This document shows positions 1 to 7,466 of a stretch of DNA of 7,466 nucleotides, piece after piece. The stretch lies in the NCBI GenBank assembly GCA_002451015.1, contig DKBB01000079.1, positions 1-7,466 of the forward strand, written 5' to 3'. Source of the DNA: Acidobacteria bacterium UBA6911. Its GTDB lineage: Bacteria > Acidobacteriota > UBA6911. Position 1 is the first letter of the stretch. The number at the start of each line of letters is the position of its first letter. The position numbers and the translations under genes were made by a program. The notes below the pieces were generated by a model. It ran no database searches. It saw only the letters and a program-made list of their open reading frames with translations, and was not told where the DNA came from.

Positions 1-658
<658 letters not shown>

Positions 659-2920
659 GTGAAATCGAATGTACGCACGTTTGCCATTGTCCTGCTGACA
701 TCCTGGATCGGCATGTTCTCCGGTGGGGCTTTTTGCAAAGCCGGTGATTCGAAGGACGGCGCCATGACTCAGGTGGCGGATGAAAAGGTTTCGGTATCCG
801 CTGAAAGCCGGAACCGGCCCAGAATCGGTCTGGCTCTCCAGGGGGGAGGGGCTAAAGGCTTTGCCCATATCGGGGTTCTACGCTGGCTGGAAGAGAATCG
901 TATTCCGGCGGATATGATTGCGGGCACAAGTATGGGGGGACTCATCGGAGGATTTTACGCATTAGGAATGAGTCCGGTCGAAATGGAGGAGTTTGTCGGG
1001 ACACTGGACTGGAAGGAACTGATCGGCGGGCAGGTTCCGTTTAATCTGTTAAGCATTCGACGAAAAGAGGACCGACTTGCCTATCCGAACCGACTCGATC
1101 TGGGTCTGCGCGACGGCATACAACTTCCCAGCGGACTGAACTCCGGCCACGGAATTGGCCTGATACTGGATCGGGTCACACTTCCCTACTACGACCTCCG
1201 GAGTTTTGATGCGCTGCCCATTCCGTTCCGCTGCGTGGCCGTGGATCTTGTGACCGGCAAACAAAAGGTGTTCTCGGAAGGATCGTTGAGGGATGCGCTG
1301 CGGGCGACAATGTCCATACCGGCAGTTTTCTCCCCCGTGCACCAGGATGAACAGATCTATATCGATGGCGGTATACTCAACAACCTTCCCGTCGGTTTGG
1401 CAAAAGAATACGGGACCGACTCCGTCATAGCCGTCAGCCTCAATGCCGGCCCCTTCGATCCTAAAAAATCCAACTCTTTGTTCGGGGTTGTGGACCGCAG
1501 CATCGATGCGGTGATCGAAGACAATGTGGGGCGGAGTCTGGAGATGGCGGACCTTGTCGTCCCCGTGGACATCCGTGGATACTCGACACTGGATTTCGAA
1601 TACACTTCCGAGATTATCCTCAGGGGTTACGAGTCCGCGGCCGCGATGAGTGAGGCATTAAAAAAATACGCCCTTCCGGAAAAGGAGTGGGAACAATACC
1701 TGGATCGAAGGAAAGCGCTTCGTAGAACCGAGTTGCCGGTGCCGCAATTTGTGGAAGTTATCGGTGTAAGGCCCGACCTGGCAAGTCTGGTTCGCAAGGA
1801 CCTGGATCCACTGGTCGGAAAAACACTGGTCCTGGATGAACTGGTACAACGGCTAAACCTCATCTGGGGCCAGGGACGTTATGCACACATAAGTTACAGC
1901 CTGGTGGATCGCCGGGGACAGGCAGGCTTGCAAATCCATCCTGTGGAAATGGATCACAGCCCGCCCACATTAAACATAGGCATGAATGTCGACGGTTCCG
2001 ATATCGGAATGATCCGTTTCGGACTGAGTGCCCGCCTAACTTTTTTCGATTTGTGGGGAACGCGTTCGGAATGGAGGTTGGGCGCGGGTTTCGGAACGCA
2101 GAATTCGGCCTCTACCGAGTTTTATCGTCCAATAACAAAGAATTCCGACTGGTTCATTGCACCCCGGGCTTTTGCGGAAAATTCCACCCTCGACATATAC
2201 GAATCGCAAAACCGGTTGGCCGATTACCGCATCAATCGGATAGGCTTCGGCATACAGGGCGGTTATCAATTCAACCAAACAAGCGATGTTCGTCTCGGCC
2301 AGGATCTTGTCTGGTACGAGGCCGACCTGCGGACGGGCACACCCCAGATTGAAGAATACGACCACAGAGTGGGCGTCACGTCGCTTCAATTCCGGTACCT
2401 GGGCCAGGATGATGCCATCATTCCCCGTAAGGGTATTCGGATTGAAGCCAAAGGCGAATGGTTCCTTTCTCAACCTTACCAGAGCAGCGGATTCCCCCGG
2501 GCGGAAATGAAGCTCTCCTTCTTCCAGCCTGTGAGTCGGCCCGGCTCTTTATTTTTCCAGGGATCCGGGGGCACGGCTTTCGGGCGAGAAGACCTGGGGC
2601 TGCTCTCTTTTTCACTGGGCGGAATCCTGCGTCTTGGTTCCTTTGGAAGGAATGAGCTGATCGGCAACCAGTACTACCTGGGCACCGCCGGTTACCTCCA
2701 TGAGATCGCTTCACTGCCTCCCCTGGCCGGGGGTGAAATCTATGCCGCAACGTGGTATCAGATCGGAAGAGTCTATGGAAACTCAGAACTGCCCCGGTAT
2801 CCCATGGATATTTCAGGAGGGTTGTTTATCAAAACACTCCTGGGACCCGTTTTGCTGGGAGGCAGCTTCGGCAGCGGCGGTCACCGGAGACTGTATGCCG
2901 GAATCGGGACCATTTTTTAA
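659..2920 (+). CDS. PlpD-type patatin-like phospholipase with outer-membrane barrel
   Basis: Predicted secreted lipid acyl hydrolase joined to its own outer-membrane pore, as in type Vd autotransporters such as Pseudomonas PlpD (728 residues; 753 here). Residues 1-28 form a Sec-like signal peptide (basic start, hydrophobic 8-25). The patatin domain spans about 55-335 and is complete: oxyanion-hole motif GGGAKG (62-67), nucleophile elbow GTSMG with Ser91, and DGG with catalytic Asp236. A POTRA-like segment follows (about 362-428), then an Omp85/surface-antigen-type barrel (about 437-753) rich in alternating aromatic strands and ending in a terminal Phe, the usual outer-membrane insertion signal. 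The start is GTG with a modest GTGAGG ribosome site at 642-647. The next in-frame ATG (codon 19) would remove the signal peptide, so GTG is preferred. The gene stands alone. The substrate is unknown; phospholipase A1-type activity is expected from family knowledge. Whether the patatin domain is released cannot be read from sequence. Confidence 0.93.
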   Translation: MKSNVRTFAIVLLTSWIGMFSGGAFCKAGDSKDGAMTQVADEKVSVSAESRNRPRIGLALQGGGAKGFAHIGVLRWLEENRIPADMIAGTSMGGLIGGFYALGMSPVEMEEFVGTLDWKELIGGQVPFNLLSIRRKEDRLAYPNRLDLGLRDGIQLPSGLNSGHGIGLILDRVTLPYYDLRSFDALPIPFRCVAVDLVTGKQKVFSEGSLRDALRATMSIPAVFSPVHQDEQIYIDGGILNNLPVGLAKEYGTDSVIAVSLNAGPFDPKKSNSLFGVVDRSIDAVIEDNVGRSLEMADLVVPVDIRGYSTLDFEYTSEIILRGYESAAAMSEALKKYALPEKEWEQYLDRRKALRRTELPVPQFVEVIGVRPDLASLVRKDLDPLVGKTLVLDELVQRLNLIWGQGRYAHISYSLVDRRGQAGLQIHPVEMDHSPPTLNIGMNVDGSDIGMIRFGLSARLTFFDLWGTRSEWRLGAGFGTQNSASTEFYRPITKNSDWFIAPRAFAENSTLDIYESQNRLADYRINRIGFGIQGGYQFNQTSDVRLGQDLVWYEADLRTGTPQIEEYDHRVGVTSLQFRYLGQDDAIIPRKGIRIEAKGEWFLSQPYQSSGFPRAEMKLSFFQPVSRPGSLFFQGSGGTAFGREDLGLLSFSLGGILRLGSFGRNELIGNQYYLGTAGYLHEIASLPPLAGGEIYAATWYQIGRVYGNSELPRYPMDISGGLFIKTLLGPVLLGGSFGSGGHRRLYAGIGTIF

Positions 2921-2971
2921 CCGTATGCCTCCGAAAGTAAAACGTGGCATCCAGGTCTCCGAAACAGAATA

Positions 2972-2987
2972 GGGTCGATTCCTACCT
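2972..2987 (+). repeat. Imperfect copy of the tRNA 3' segment
   Basis: GGGTCGATTCCTACCT matches tRNA positions 8-23 (GGTTCGAGTCCTACCT) at 14 of 16 bases, in the same orientation. The match stops before the acceptor end and CCA. With its flank it can still form four of the five T-stem pairs. It lies just after the patatin gene, so the tRNA end and this copy bracket that gene. It could be a decayed attachment site, a tRNA relic or chance. Confidence 0.35.
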
Positions 2988-3281
2988 CTTTTCCTTGATC
3001 CGAATTTAAAAACAATGCCGCCCTAAAAAAAGAAGCTTCCCATTCTTTTACCGTTCCTGTGAATTCCGTCACAGACCCGAATGCGGTTTTGGCTCAGAAT
3101 GACGGCACTATGCAATGGATACAGATCATGCAGAGCATCTCTGGAGCCTGGATGATATTGAATGCCCGTTGGCACGGTTGCGATCCGCTTGAAATAGGCA
3201 TCCATTCATGGAAGTTAAGATTCACGAAAAGAAATCGAACCAACGGGACAAATCGCAATCTCTCCTTTGACTAATTACCCA

Positions 3282-3314
3282 TTCCGGGGAGGCCGCCACC
3301 TTGCCTCCCCGGAA
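3282..3314. repeat. Perfect 12-bp stem-loop, possible terminator or structured RNA
   Basis: TTCCGGGGAGGC (3282-3293) pairs exactly with GCCTCCCCGGAA (3303-3314) around a 9-base loop. The stem is strong and GC-rich. Neither strand has a T-run directly after it, so it is not a classical intrinsic terminator. It is about 360 bases past the patatin stop, far for a simple 3' end. A Rho-dependent 3' boundary, the end of an unannotated small RNA, or a dispersed palindromic repeat are all possible. Confidence 0.6.
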
Positions 3315-3709
3315 ACCCCTGTGCCCTTAAGAAAAGAATCCCAATCGACCATCACTCTGTTTTTGTCGGTTGTTGTAAGAAAAATGTCGAAGTTCCGTTG
3401 TTGAAAAACCGTTAAATCCTTGAAGGTGCTTATGTTATAAATTCCTTTCTAGGCGGCATACCCGACCGACTTGGCGGCCCGAAGCACAGTGCGACAGTGG
3501 ATGACATATCGGCGACATTCCTGCAACAACATCGATGTACATACAATTCCCATACTTTACTAAAGGCACCTCCGCTCGAAACCTTTACGGGAAAAAGCCA
3601 GAACGCACCAGTCTTTGGCTGGGGATGAATGGCAGTTGGGAGTTTGGGGGCAGAAGTCCCATCAAGGCCGGTCTAGAAAAATCACAGCCAAAAAGATTTG
3701 CACAATTAT

Positions 3710-3726
3710 CTAACAACTGCTGTTAG
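3710..3726. promoter_or_regulatory. 17-bp palindrome upstream of the hydrolase gene, possible operator
   Basis: CTAACAACTGCTGTTAG has perfect 6-base arms (CTAACA and TGTTAG) around a 5-base centre; only one pair in the whole palindrome is mismatched. It lies 63 bases before the hydrolase start, where a dimeric repressor or activator could act. I saw no convincing -35/-10 pair with it (a TTGCAC at 3698-3703 has no good partner). A binding role is inferred from symmetry and position alone. Confidence 0.35.
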
Positions 3727-3789
3727 TATGCTGCGAAACGGGAATGTTTGAGAATTATTGTTGGGAGTGATTTTCTGAAGGAGGGATAG

Positions 3790-4662
3790 GTGAAAGGATT
3801 GACAAGAATTATTTTCGGATTAATATCCTGTTTCATGGCAATGAATCCGGGTTTCGCCCAACAAACATCGGCAATCAAAGCCGAACCAATCGCGGACAAT
3901 GTCTTCATGATCACGGGAGGAATTGCCAATGCCGGATTCATTATCGGCGACAAGGAAGTGCTTGCCATCGATGCGGGAATGACGGCGGATGACGCCGCGA
4001 AAATGCTCGACACAATTAAGAAAACCACCGAAAAACCCCTTACAAAGCTTGTCCTGACCCACAGCGACGGAGACCATATCAATGGTATCGGAGGCTTCCC
4101 GAAAGGGCTTGAAATTTACGCCAGCGAAGGAGCCAGAAAGGAGATGGCAGAGGCTTTTGAGGCCCCGCAACTGCAGGGGCTTAAAGCATACCTGCCTACA
4201 CAGACCTTTTCCGAAAAAATGGAAATAGATCTTGGAAGCGAGCGAATCCGGCTGCTTCATTTCGGACCGGCGCACACCAGCGGCGACACAGTTCTTTTCC
4301 TGCCAGAACCCAAGATAGCGTTTATCGGAGACCTCGTTTTCCTCGGGCGCGACCCTCTCATCCACCGCCAGAAGGGTGGAACCTCGCTTGGATTGATTCA
4401 ATCACTGCAGGCCATTCTTGAACTCGATGCCGACCGATACGTCGCGGGGCACAACGCCATCCTTTCCAGAAGCGACGTTGAAAAAGCACTAAAGAACATT
4501 CAGGACAAAGTGAGTAAGGTTCAATCACTTGTACAGGACGGCAAGTCTCTGGATGAAACCAAAAAAGCCTTTGGAATTGAGGAGAGCCCCGCCAAAGCAG
4601 GTGGCTTTAGTTTCCCGAGCCTGGTCGAAGTCATCTACCTCGAGCTTGCCGGGAAAAAATAA
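3790..4662 (+). CDS. Exported metallo-beta-lactamase-fold hydrolase with HxDxDH motif
   Basis: Predicted exported metal-dependent hydrolase of the metallo-beta-lactamase superfamily, 290 residues; the substrate is unknown. Residues 1-23 look like a Sec signal cleaved after GFA. An alternative is a short lipoprotein signal, since LISC at 11-14 fits a lipobox. The fold's landmarks are in order: early DAG turn (Asp61), metal motif HSDGDH (91-96), His162 in the GPAHTSGD segment, Asp181 in FIGD, and His221 in VAGH. The second His of the usual HxHxDH is Asp93, so one site has a changed ligand. The C-terminal part (about 230-290) is helical and charged. The start is GTG with a strong AAGGAGG ribosome site at 3778-3784, six bases away. 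The gene appears monocistronic: 127 codons' worth of spacer or more separate it from both neighbours' coding regions upstream, and 308 bases downstream. Glyoxalase II-like, SoxH-like or lactonase roles cannot be separated from sequence. Confidence 0.88.
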   Translation: MKGLTRIIFGLISCFMAMNPGFAQQTSAIKAEPIADNVFMITGGIANAGFIIGDKEVLAIDAGMTADDAAKMLDTIKKTTEKPLTKLVLTHSDGDHINGIGGFPKGLEIYASEGARKEMAEAFEAPQLQGLKAYLPTQTFSEKMEIDLGSERIRLLHFGPAHTSGDTVLFLPEPKIAFIGDLVFLGRDPLIHRQKGGTSLGLIQSLQAILELDADRYVAGHNAILSRSDVEKALKNIQDKVSKVQSLVQDGKSLDETKKAFGIEESPAKAGGFSFPSLVEVIYLELAGKK

Positions 4663-4683
4663 GGGGTATTCAGGCGGCATAAT

Positions 4684-4741
4684 CTTGAAAATGACCTCCG
4701 ATTTTCCTGTAATGGAGGAGACATCTCGAACGTATTTCAAG
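4684..4741. repeat. Nested inverted repeat after the hydrolase gene
   Basis: An outer pair CTTGAAA (4684-4690) and TTTCAAG (4735-4741) encloses an inner pair CCTCC (4695-4699) and GGAGG (4714-4718). It begins 22 bases after the hydrolase stop. Together they could fold into one interrupted stem. There is no T-run behind it, so termination is uncertain. Confidence 0.35.
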
Positions 4742-4841
4742 TGAGACGGATTTTATTGCAGATCGAGAGGGGGACATTTCGCGAAAAACAGACTCGTAAT
4801 TCGGGATTTCTCTGCTGACATCCCACTCTTCATGTTATCGG

Positions 4842-4869
4842 TTGACAGCCAATTGCCGCTTATTATAGA
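4842..4869 (+). promoter_or_regulatory. Sigma70-like promoter of the Fe-S/AOR operon
   Basis: A perfect -35 box TTGACA (4842-4847) is followed after 16 bases by TATAGA (4864-4869), four of six bases of the -10 consensus. Transcription would start near 4876, about 95 bases before the ATG at 4971. No clear FNR-type TTGAT-N4-ATCAA site was seen in this spacer. Confidence 0.5.
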
Positions 4870-4970
4870 TTACACTCCACTCCTCATGAATGACGATTTA
4901 GATCGGCTTTCTATGAATTCCGACTTTAAAAAGATCCTTTTTACAATGAAATCAAGCAAGGAGTAGTCCT

Positions 4971-5774
4971 ATGCCTGGAAGCAAAAAACCTGATAAAGAA
5001 GCTGCTGCTGCGAAGAAGAAATTCTCGAGAAGGGATTTTATCGCCACCGGCGGGGCTGTAGTCGCCGTTGACGCTCTGATCTCGACGACCACCGCCACCG
5101 CAGCGCCCGCTTCTCCCGCACCCGCCGCGACCCGATATCCCACATCCAAGGGATACCTGGTTTATGACAGCAAAAAGTGCGCCGGTTGTACGACCTGCAT
5201 GCTGAGCTGTTCGTTAACACACTATGGAGTCCAGAGCCTGTCGCTTTCGCGCATCCAGGTCATGCAGGACTCTTTCGGTAACTTCCCTGATGATGTCAAA
5301 ATGGCTCCCTGCCGGCAGTGCATCACGCCACCCTGCGTCATTAACTGCCCGGTCGAAGCCGCCTTTGTCGATACCGAAAACGGCAACATCCGCAGAATCG
5401 ACGAGGAAAAATGCATCGGCTGCAAAACCTGTCTCTCCATGTGCCCGCAGCAGCCGCACCGTACGGTCTGGAACCACACCACTAACAAGTCCTCCAAATG
5501 CGACCTCTGTCTCAACACGCCGTATTGGAATGAAAAAGGCGGCGTCAACGGCAAACAGGCCTGCGTGGAATCCTGTCCCATGAAGGCGATTAAATTTGTA
5601 GTCGCGATCCCGGACCAGAAAGAAACGGAAGGATACGACGTGAACCTGCGCAACGACTACTGGTACAACCTGGGACTCGTGGAAAACTCCACACATATTC
5701 CCCCTGCGATGGCCAGTTCCCAGCGGAAACCCGGGGCGTTCAAGCCGAAACCAAAACCGAAGGCAAAGGAATAG
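4971..5774 (+). CDS. Tat-signal four-[4Fe-4S] ferredoxin-like subunit, YdhY-like
   Basis: Electron-transfer subunit expected to pass electrons between the AOR-family enzyme encoded next and a membrane or soluble partner. Residues 15-50 form a twin-arginine signal: SRRDFI with Arg20-Arg21, a hydrophobic stretch, then an Ala/Thr/Pro-rich segment with a possible cleavage near 44 (ATA-AP). Sixteen cysteines follow in four groups: 70/73/76/80, 114/117/122/126, 148/151/154/158 and 177/180/198/202. This is the pattern of four [4Fe-4S] clusters in DMSO reductase-type beta subunits, and it resembles E. coli YdhY (208 residues; 267 here, longer at both ends). The C-terminus has a Lys-Pro tail (KPKPKPKAKE). 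The start ATG has AAGGAG at 4958-4963, seven bases away. The stop lies 10 bases before the AOR start, so the two are translated from one message. The family call is firm; the electron partner and the mature location are inferred. Confidence 0.92.
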   Translation: MPGSKKPDKEAAAAKKKFSRRDFIATGGAVVAVDALISTTTATAAPASPAPAATRYPTSKGYLVYDSKKCAGCTTCMLSCSLTHYGVQSLSLSRIQVMQDSFGNFPDDVKMAPCRQCITPPCVINCPVEAAFVDTENGNIRRIDEEKCIGCKTCLSMCPQQPHRTVWNHTTNKSSKCDLCLNTPYWNEKGGVNGKQACVESCPMKAIKFVVAIPDQKETEGYDVNLRNDYWYNLGLVENSTHIPPAMASSQRKPGAFKPKPKPKAKE

Positions 5775-5778
5775 GAGG
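5773..5778 (+). promoter_or_regulatory. Ribosome binding site of the AOR gene, overlapping the previous stop
   Basis: AGGAGG lies six bases before the ATG at 5785 and shares bases with the TAG stop of the Fe-S gene (5772-5774). This arrangement suggests translational coupling and supports two subunits made in step. Confidence 0.8.
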
Positions 5779-5784
5779 ACGATT

Positions 5785-7466
5785 ATGAAAGGTGGATATA
5801 CAGGAAAGATATTACGCGTAAACCTGACCGACCAATCGATCAGTACTATTCCGACCGAAAAGTATGAAGAGTTCGGAGGCGGTCATGGCATAGGTTCGGC
5901 CGTTTTCTTCGATCTGGTAGGGGATCAGCTTCCCTTCGACGCATTCGATCCGAGAAACCTTGTCATCATGATGGCCAGCCCGTTTTCCGGCACATTCATG
6001 CCGGGTTCCGGACGCTGCGAAGTACAGGGCCTGGCTCCCGGGCTTTACCCGGTTGAATGGTTCGGCCACAGCAATTTCGGCGGCCGGTTTACGGCCCAGT
6101 TGAAGTTTGCCGGTTGGGACGGAATTGTCGTCGAAGGCAAGGCCGAGAACCCTGTTTGGATCAATATCGTTGACGACAAAGTCACGATCGAGGATGCCAA
6201 CGGGGTCTGGGGCAGGGACACATACGACACCCAGCAGGAAATCTCCAGGCGCGTCGTTCCCGGTCTCAGACACGGCGAATGGGCCGAACTCTCCAACAGC
6301 TGCTATTCCACCCAGGTTCCGGCGGTGGTTTGCTGCGGTCCCGCCGGGGAGAATCTGAGCCGTATCGCCTGCCTCCTTCACGGCGCCGGCTCCCAGGCCG
6401 CACTTGGCGGTTATGGAGCCGTTTTTGGATCGAAAAACCTCAAGGCGATCAGTGCGATCGGATCCGGCAACGTACCTATCGCCGATCCGAAGGCGTTTAT
6501 GGACGCCAGGCTCTGGTTCCGCCAGTTCCAATGGGATGTCGACAATCCGCGCGAACCGGAAAGATTTGCCCAGCGGGGTTACAGCCTGATCAACGGCGCT
6601 CCCAGCGGCGGCAATGTCAGCAATGGCAGTATCCCTCTCGTCCCGGCGCGCGCGGCCGCATGCGCTTCCTGCCCGAGGGGCTGCCGTATGCGATTGGCCA
6701 GCGGCGACAGCAATGAATCGGTCTGCGCTGGATCCATGTTCACCCGGATCGGCAGCGGCGGATTCGGTGGATTTGGAGGCGGGGGCGGGGGCAGTTCCAT
6801 GTCCTCACTCCTGAGCGGAAAACTAACGCGACAGGGCAACGACCTGATGCACAAGTACGGTCTGGGCCACTGGCAGCTGATGGCCACCCGCGGCTACATC
6901 GATTTTCTCACCCGGGAAGGCGTCTTCGGGAAAGACAAGGAAATCGATCCGGATCTTCCCGCCGCAGGAACCTTCGCCTATTACGAAGCACTGTTCAGAA
7001 AACTTTCGCTCCGCGAAGGGAAATTCGGCGAACTTGCCGGCGAAGCCGCCGCAAGAATGGCCGAAAAGCTCGGTCGCTACGAAGAGGACGTGAATAAAGG
7101 GAACGTCAGATTGAGTTATTGGGGAACCCAGGAACACTACTCCTCGCAGGTTGAGGTGGAATGGGGCTTCGGTTCTCTACTCGGAGAACGGGACCTGATG
7201 CTGCACATGATGGCCAACTATCCGCTGCACTGGATGGCGATGTCGGGAAATCCCTACCTGACCGCCGAAGAGGCTTCCAAGCTTTACGCGGAAGCGATGG
7301 TTCCATACAACGACGACCGGTACCTGGTGGACTACGGCGAAGGACCGACCGGAGTCTATTCCGATTCCAAGGTCAAACAGGTTGCGTGGGTCAAGCACTA
7401 TGAGAAGTTCTGGGTCGGAGCCGGCGGATTCTGCGGCTGGCGCTGGCCGATGTGCATCACCAACAA
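5785..7466 (+). CDS. Aldehyde:ferredoxin oxidoreductase-family catalytic subunit, YdhV-like (3' end outside window)
   Basis: Catalytic subunit of the tungsten/molybdenum bis-pyranopterin AOR family; the frame is open for 560 codons and runs off the window (E. coli YdhV has about 700). The N-terminal domain has the family opening GYTGKILRVNL (4-14), a Gly-rich GGGHGIG turn, LKFAGWDGIVVEGKA (106-120) and GSKNLKAI (215-222). The [4Fe-4S] ligands are CASCPRGC (Cys293, 296, 300), and Cys550 in GFCGWRWPM aligns with YdhV's LCNWVWPM as the fourth. There is no signal peptide, although the upstream partner has a Tat signal. Residues 323-336 are mostly glycine, an unusual linker. Similarity to YdhV extends across both ends of the visible region, making it closer to that group than to Pyrococcus AOR. 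A BamB-type benzoyl-CoA reductase or a WOR5-like enzyme are less likely alternatives. The substrate is unknown. Confidence 0.93.
   Translation, partial: MKGGYTGKILRVNLTDQSISTIPTEKYEEFGGGHGIGSAVFFDLVGDQLPFDAFDPRNLVIMMASPFSGTFMPGSGRCEVQGLAPGLYPVEWFGHSNFGGRFTAQLKFAGWDGIVVEGKAENPVWINIVDDKVTIEDANGVWGRDTYDTQQEISRRVVPGLRHGEWAELSNSCYSTQVPAVVCCGPAGENLSRIACLLHGAGSQAALGGYGAVFGSKNLKAISAIGSGNVPIADPKAFMDARLWFRQFQWDVDNPREPERFAQRGYSLINGAPSGGNVSNGSIPLVPARAAACASCPRGCRMRLASGDSNESVCAGSMFTRIGSGGFGGFGGGGGGSSMSSLLSGKLTRQGNDLMHKYGLGHWQLMATRGYIDFLTREGVFGKDKEIDPDLPAAGTFAYYEALFRKLSLREGKFGELAGEAAARMAEKLGRYEEDVNKGNVRLSYWGTQEHYSSQVEVEWGFGSLLGERDLMLHMMANYPLHWMAMSGNPYLTAEEASKLYAEAMVPYNDDRYLVDYGEGPTGVYSDSKVKQVAWVKHYEKFWVGAGGFCGWRWPMCITN
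6751..6792 (+). other. Glycine-rich linker coding segment in the AOR subunit
   Basis: Codons 323-336 encode a run in which 11 of 14 residues are glycine, punctuated by Ser324, Phe327 and Phe330, followed by a Ser-rich stretch to 341. It lies between the cluster Cys motif and the next helical domain. In YdhV, by recall, this position holds a polar loop of similar placement. The DNA is a GGN-rich simple-sequence tract, which can expand or shrink by slippage. The reading frame stays open through it. Confidence 0.75.

Larger units (their letters stand above)
2921..3789. other. Long spacer between patatin and hydrolase genes
   Basis: About 870 bases with no gene I can support. Short open frames (3059-3274 plus, 3023-3205 minus, 3535-3726 plus) have no recognisable motif; the first starts with GTG and none has a good ribosome binding site. 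The stretch holds an imperfect copy of the tRNA T-arm (2972-2987), a weak AT-rich inverted repeat AAAAGAA/TTCTTTT (3028-3049), a perfect 12-bp GC-rich stem-loop (3282-3314) and a 17-bp palindrome (3710-3726). It may contain an unannotated small RNA or the remains of a decayed gene; neither is shown by the sequence. Confidence 0.55.
4663..4970. other. Spacer between hydrolase and Fe-S/AOR operon
   Basis: This 308-base stretch has no credible gene. The first part has a nested inverted repeat (4684-4741) that could form the hydrolase transcript's 3' structure. The last part has a sigma70-like promoter (4842-4869) and a leader of roughly 95 bases before the Fe-S gene. An 8-bp palindrome TTCGCGAA (4777-4784) lies between them; I assign it no role. 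Confidence 0.6.

Noticed and set aside
3028..3049. AAAAGAA/TTCTTTT inverted repeat as a terminator for the patatin gene
   Set aside because: The stem is short and nearly all A-T, so it would be too weak to act as an intrinsic terminator by itself.
3170..3185. TGGCAC followed by TTGC, resembling a sigma54 promoter
   Set aside because: The distance between the GG and GC elements is too short for sigma54, and no gene starts nearby.
3059..3274. Plus-strand frame of 71 codons in the long spacer
   Set aside because: It starts with GTG without a good ribosome site and its product has no recognisable domain; an opposite-strand frame covers much of the same bases equally well.
3451..4681. Ten-base repeat AGGCGGCATA at 3451-3460 and 4672-4681
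   Set aside because: A single 10-base match in 7.5 kb is expected by chance, and the flanks do not match.
5214..5696. Minus-strand open frames opposite the Fe-S gene
   Set aside because: They are shadows of a gene whose sixteen cysteines fall in the expected cluster pattern on the plus strand.
5812..6531. Minus-strand open frame of 239 codons inside the AOR gene
   Set aside because: It lies wholly antisense to a strongly recognisable AOR-family sequence and has no family features of its own.

Overview
The window fits a Gram-negative, probably anaerobic bacterium. The Gram-negative call rests on a gene for an exported protein with a C-terminal outer-membrane beta-barrel. The anaerobic call rests on a tungsten/molybdenum aldehyde:ferredoxin oxidoreductase (AOR) family enzyme next to a four-cluster ferredoxin-like subunit. 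Moderate GC with AT-richer spacers and this gene content would suit a sulfate-reducing or syntrophic Desulfobacterota-type organism. That placement is inference; no taxonomic marker gene is present.

Layout, all genes on the + strand: (1) 1-32, the 3' end of a tRNA, most likely tRNA-Asn. (2) 33-658, about 630 bases with no convincing gene and one candidate promoter. (3) 659-2920, a PlpD-type patatin phospholipase: signal peptide, patatin domain with complete catalytic dyad, POTRA-like linker, Omp85-like barrel. (4) 2921-3789, a long spacer of about 870 bases with a perfect 12-bp stem-loop, an imperfect copy of the tRNA T-arm and a 17-bp palindrome. (5) 3790-4662, an exported metallo-beta-lactamase-fold hydrolase whose usual HxHxDH motif reads HxDxDH. 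(6) 4663-4970, a 308-base spacer with a nested inverted repeat and a sigma70-like promoter. (7) 4971-5774, a Tat-signal four-[4Fe-4S] electron-transfer protein. (8) 5785 to the window end, the first 560 codons of an AOR-family catalytic subunit.

Genes 7 and 8 are an operon: 10 bases apart, with the second gene's ribosome binding site overlapping the first gene's stop. They resemble the E. coli YdhY-YdhV pair, in which the AOR-like subunit oxidises or reduces an unknown substrate and a ferredoxin-like partner carries the electrons. The patatin and hydrolase genes stand alone, each with its own long upstream region, and show no clear functional link to the operon.

The points most worth a second look are the Tat signal on the Fe-S subunit while the AOR subunit has none, the glycine-rich insertion in the AOR subunit, and the altered metal-binding motif of the hydrolase. 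I did not find a clearly new multi-gene system here; the operon is cut by the window edge and its remaining genes would decide its role.
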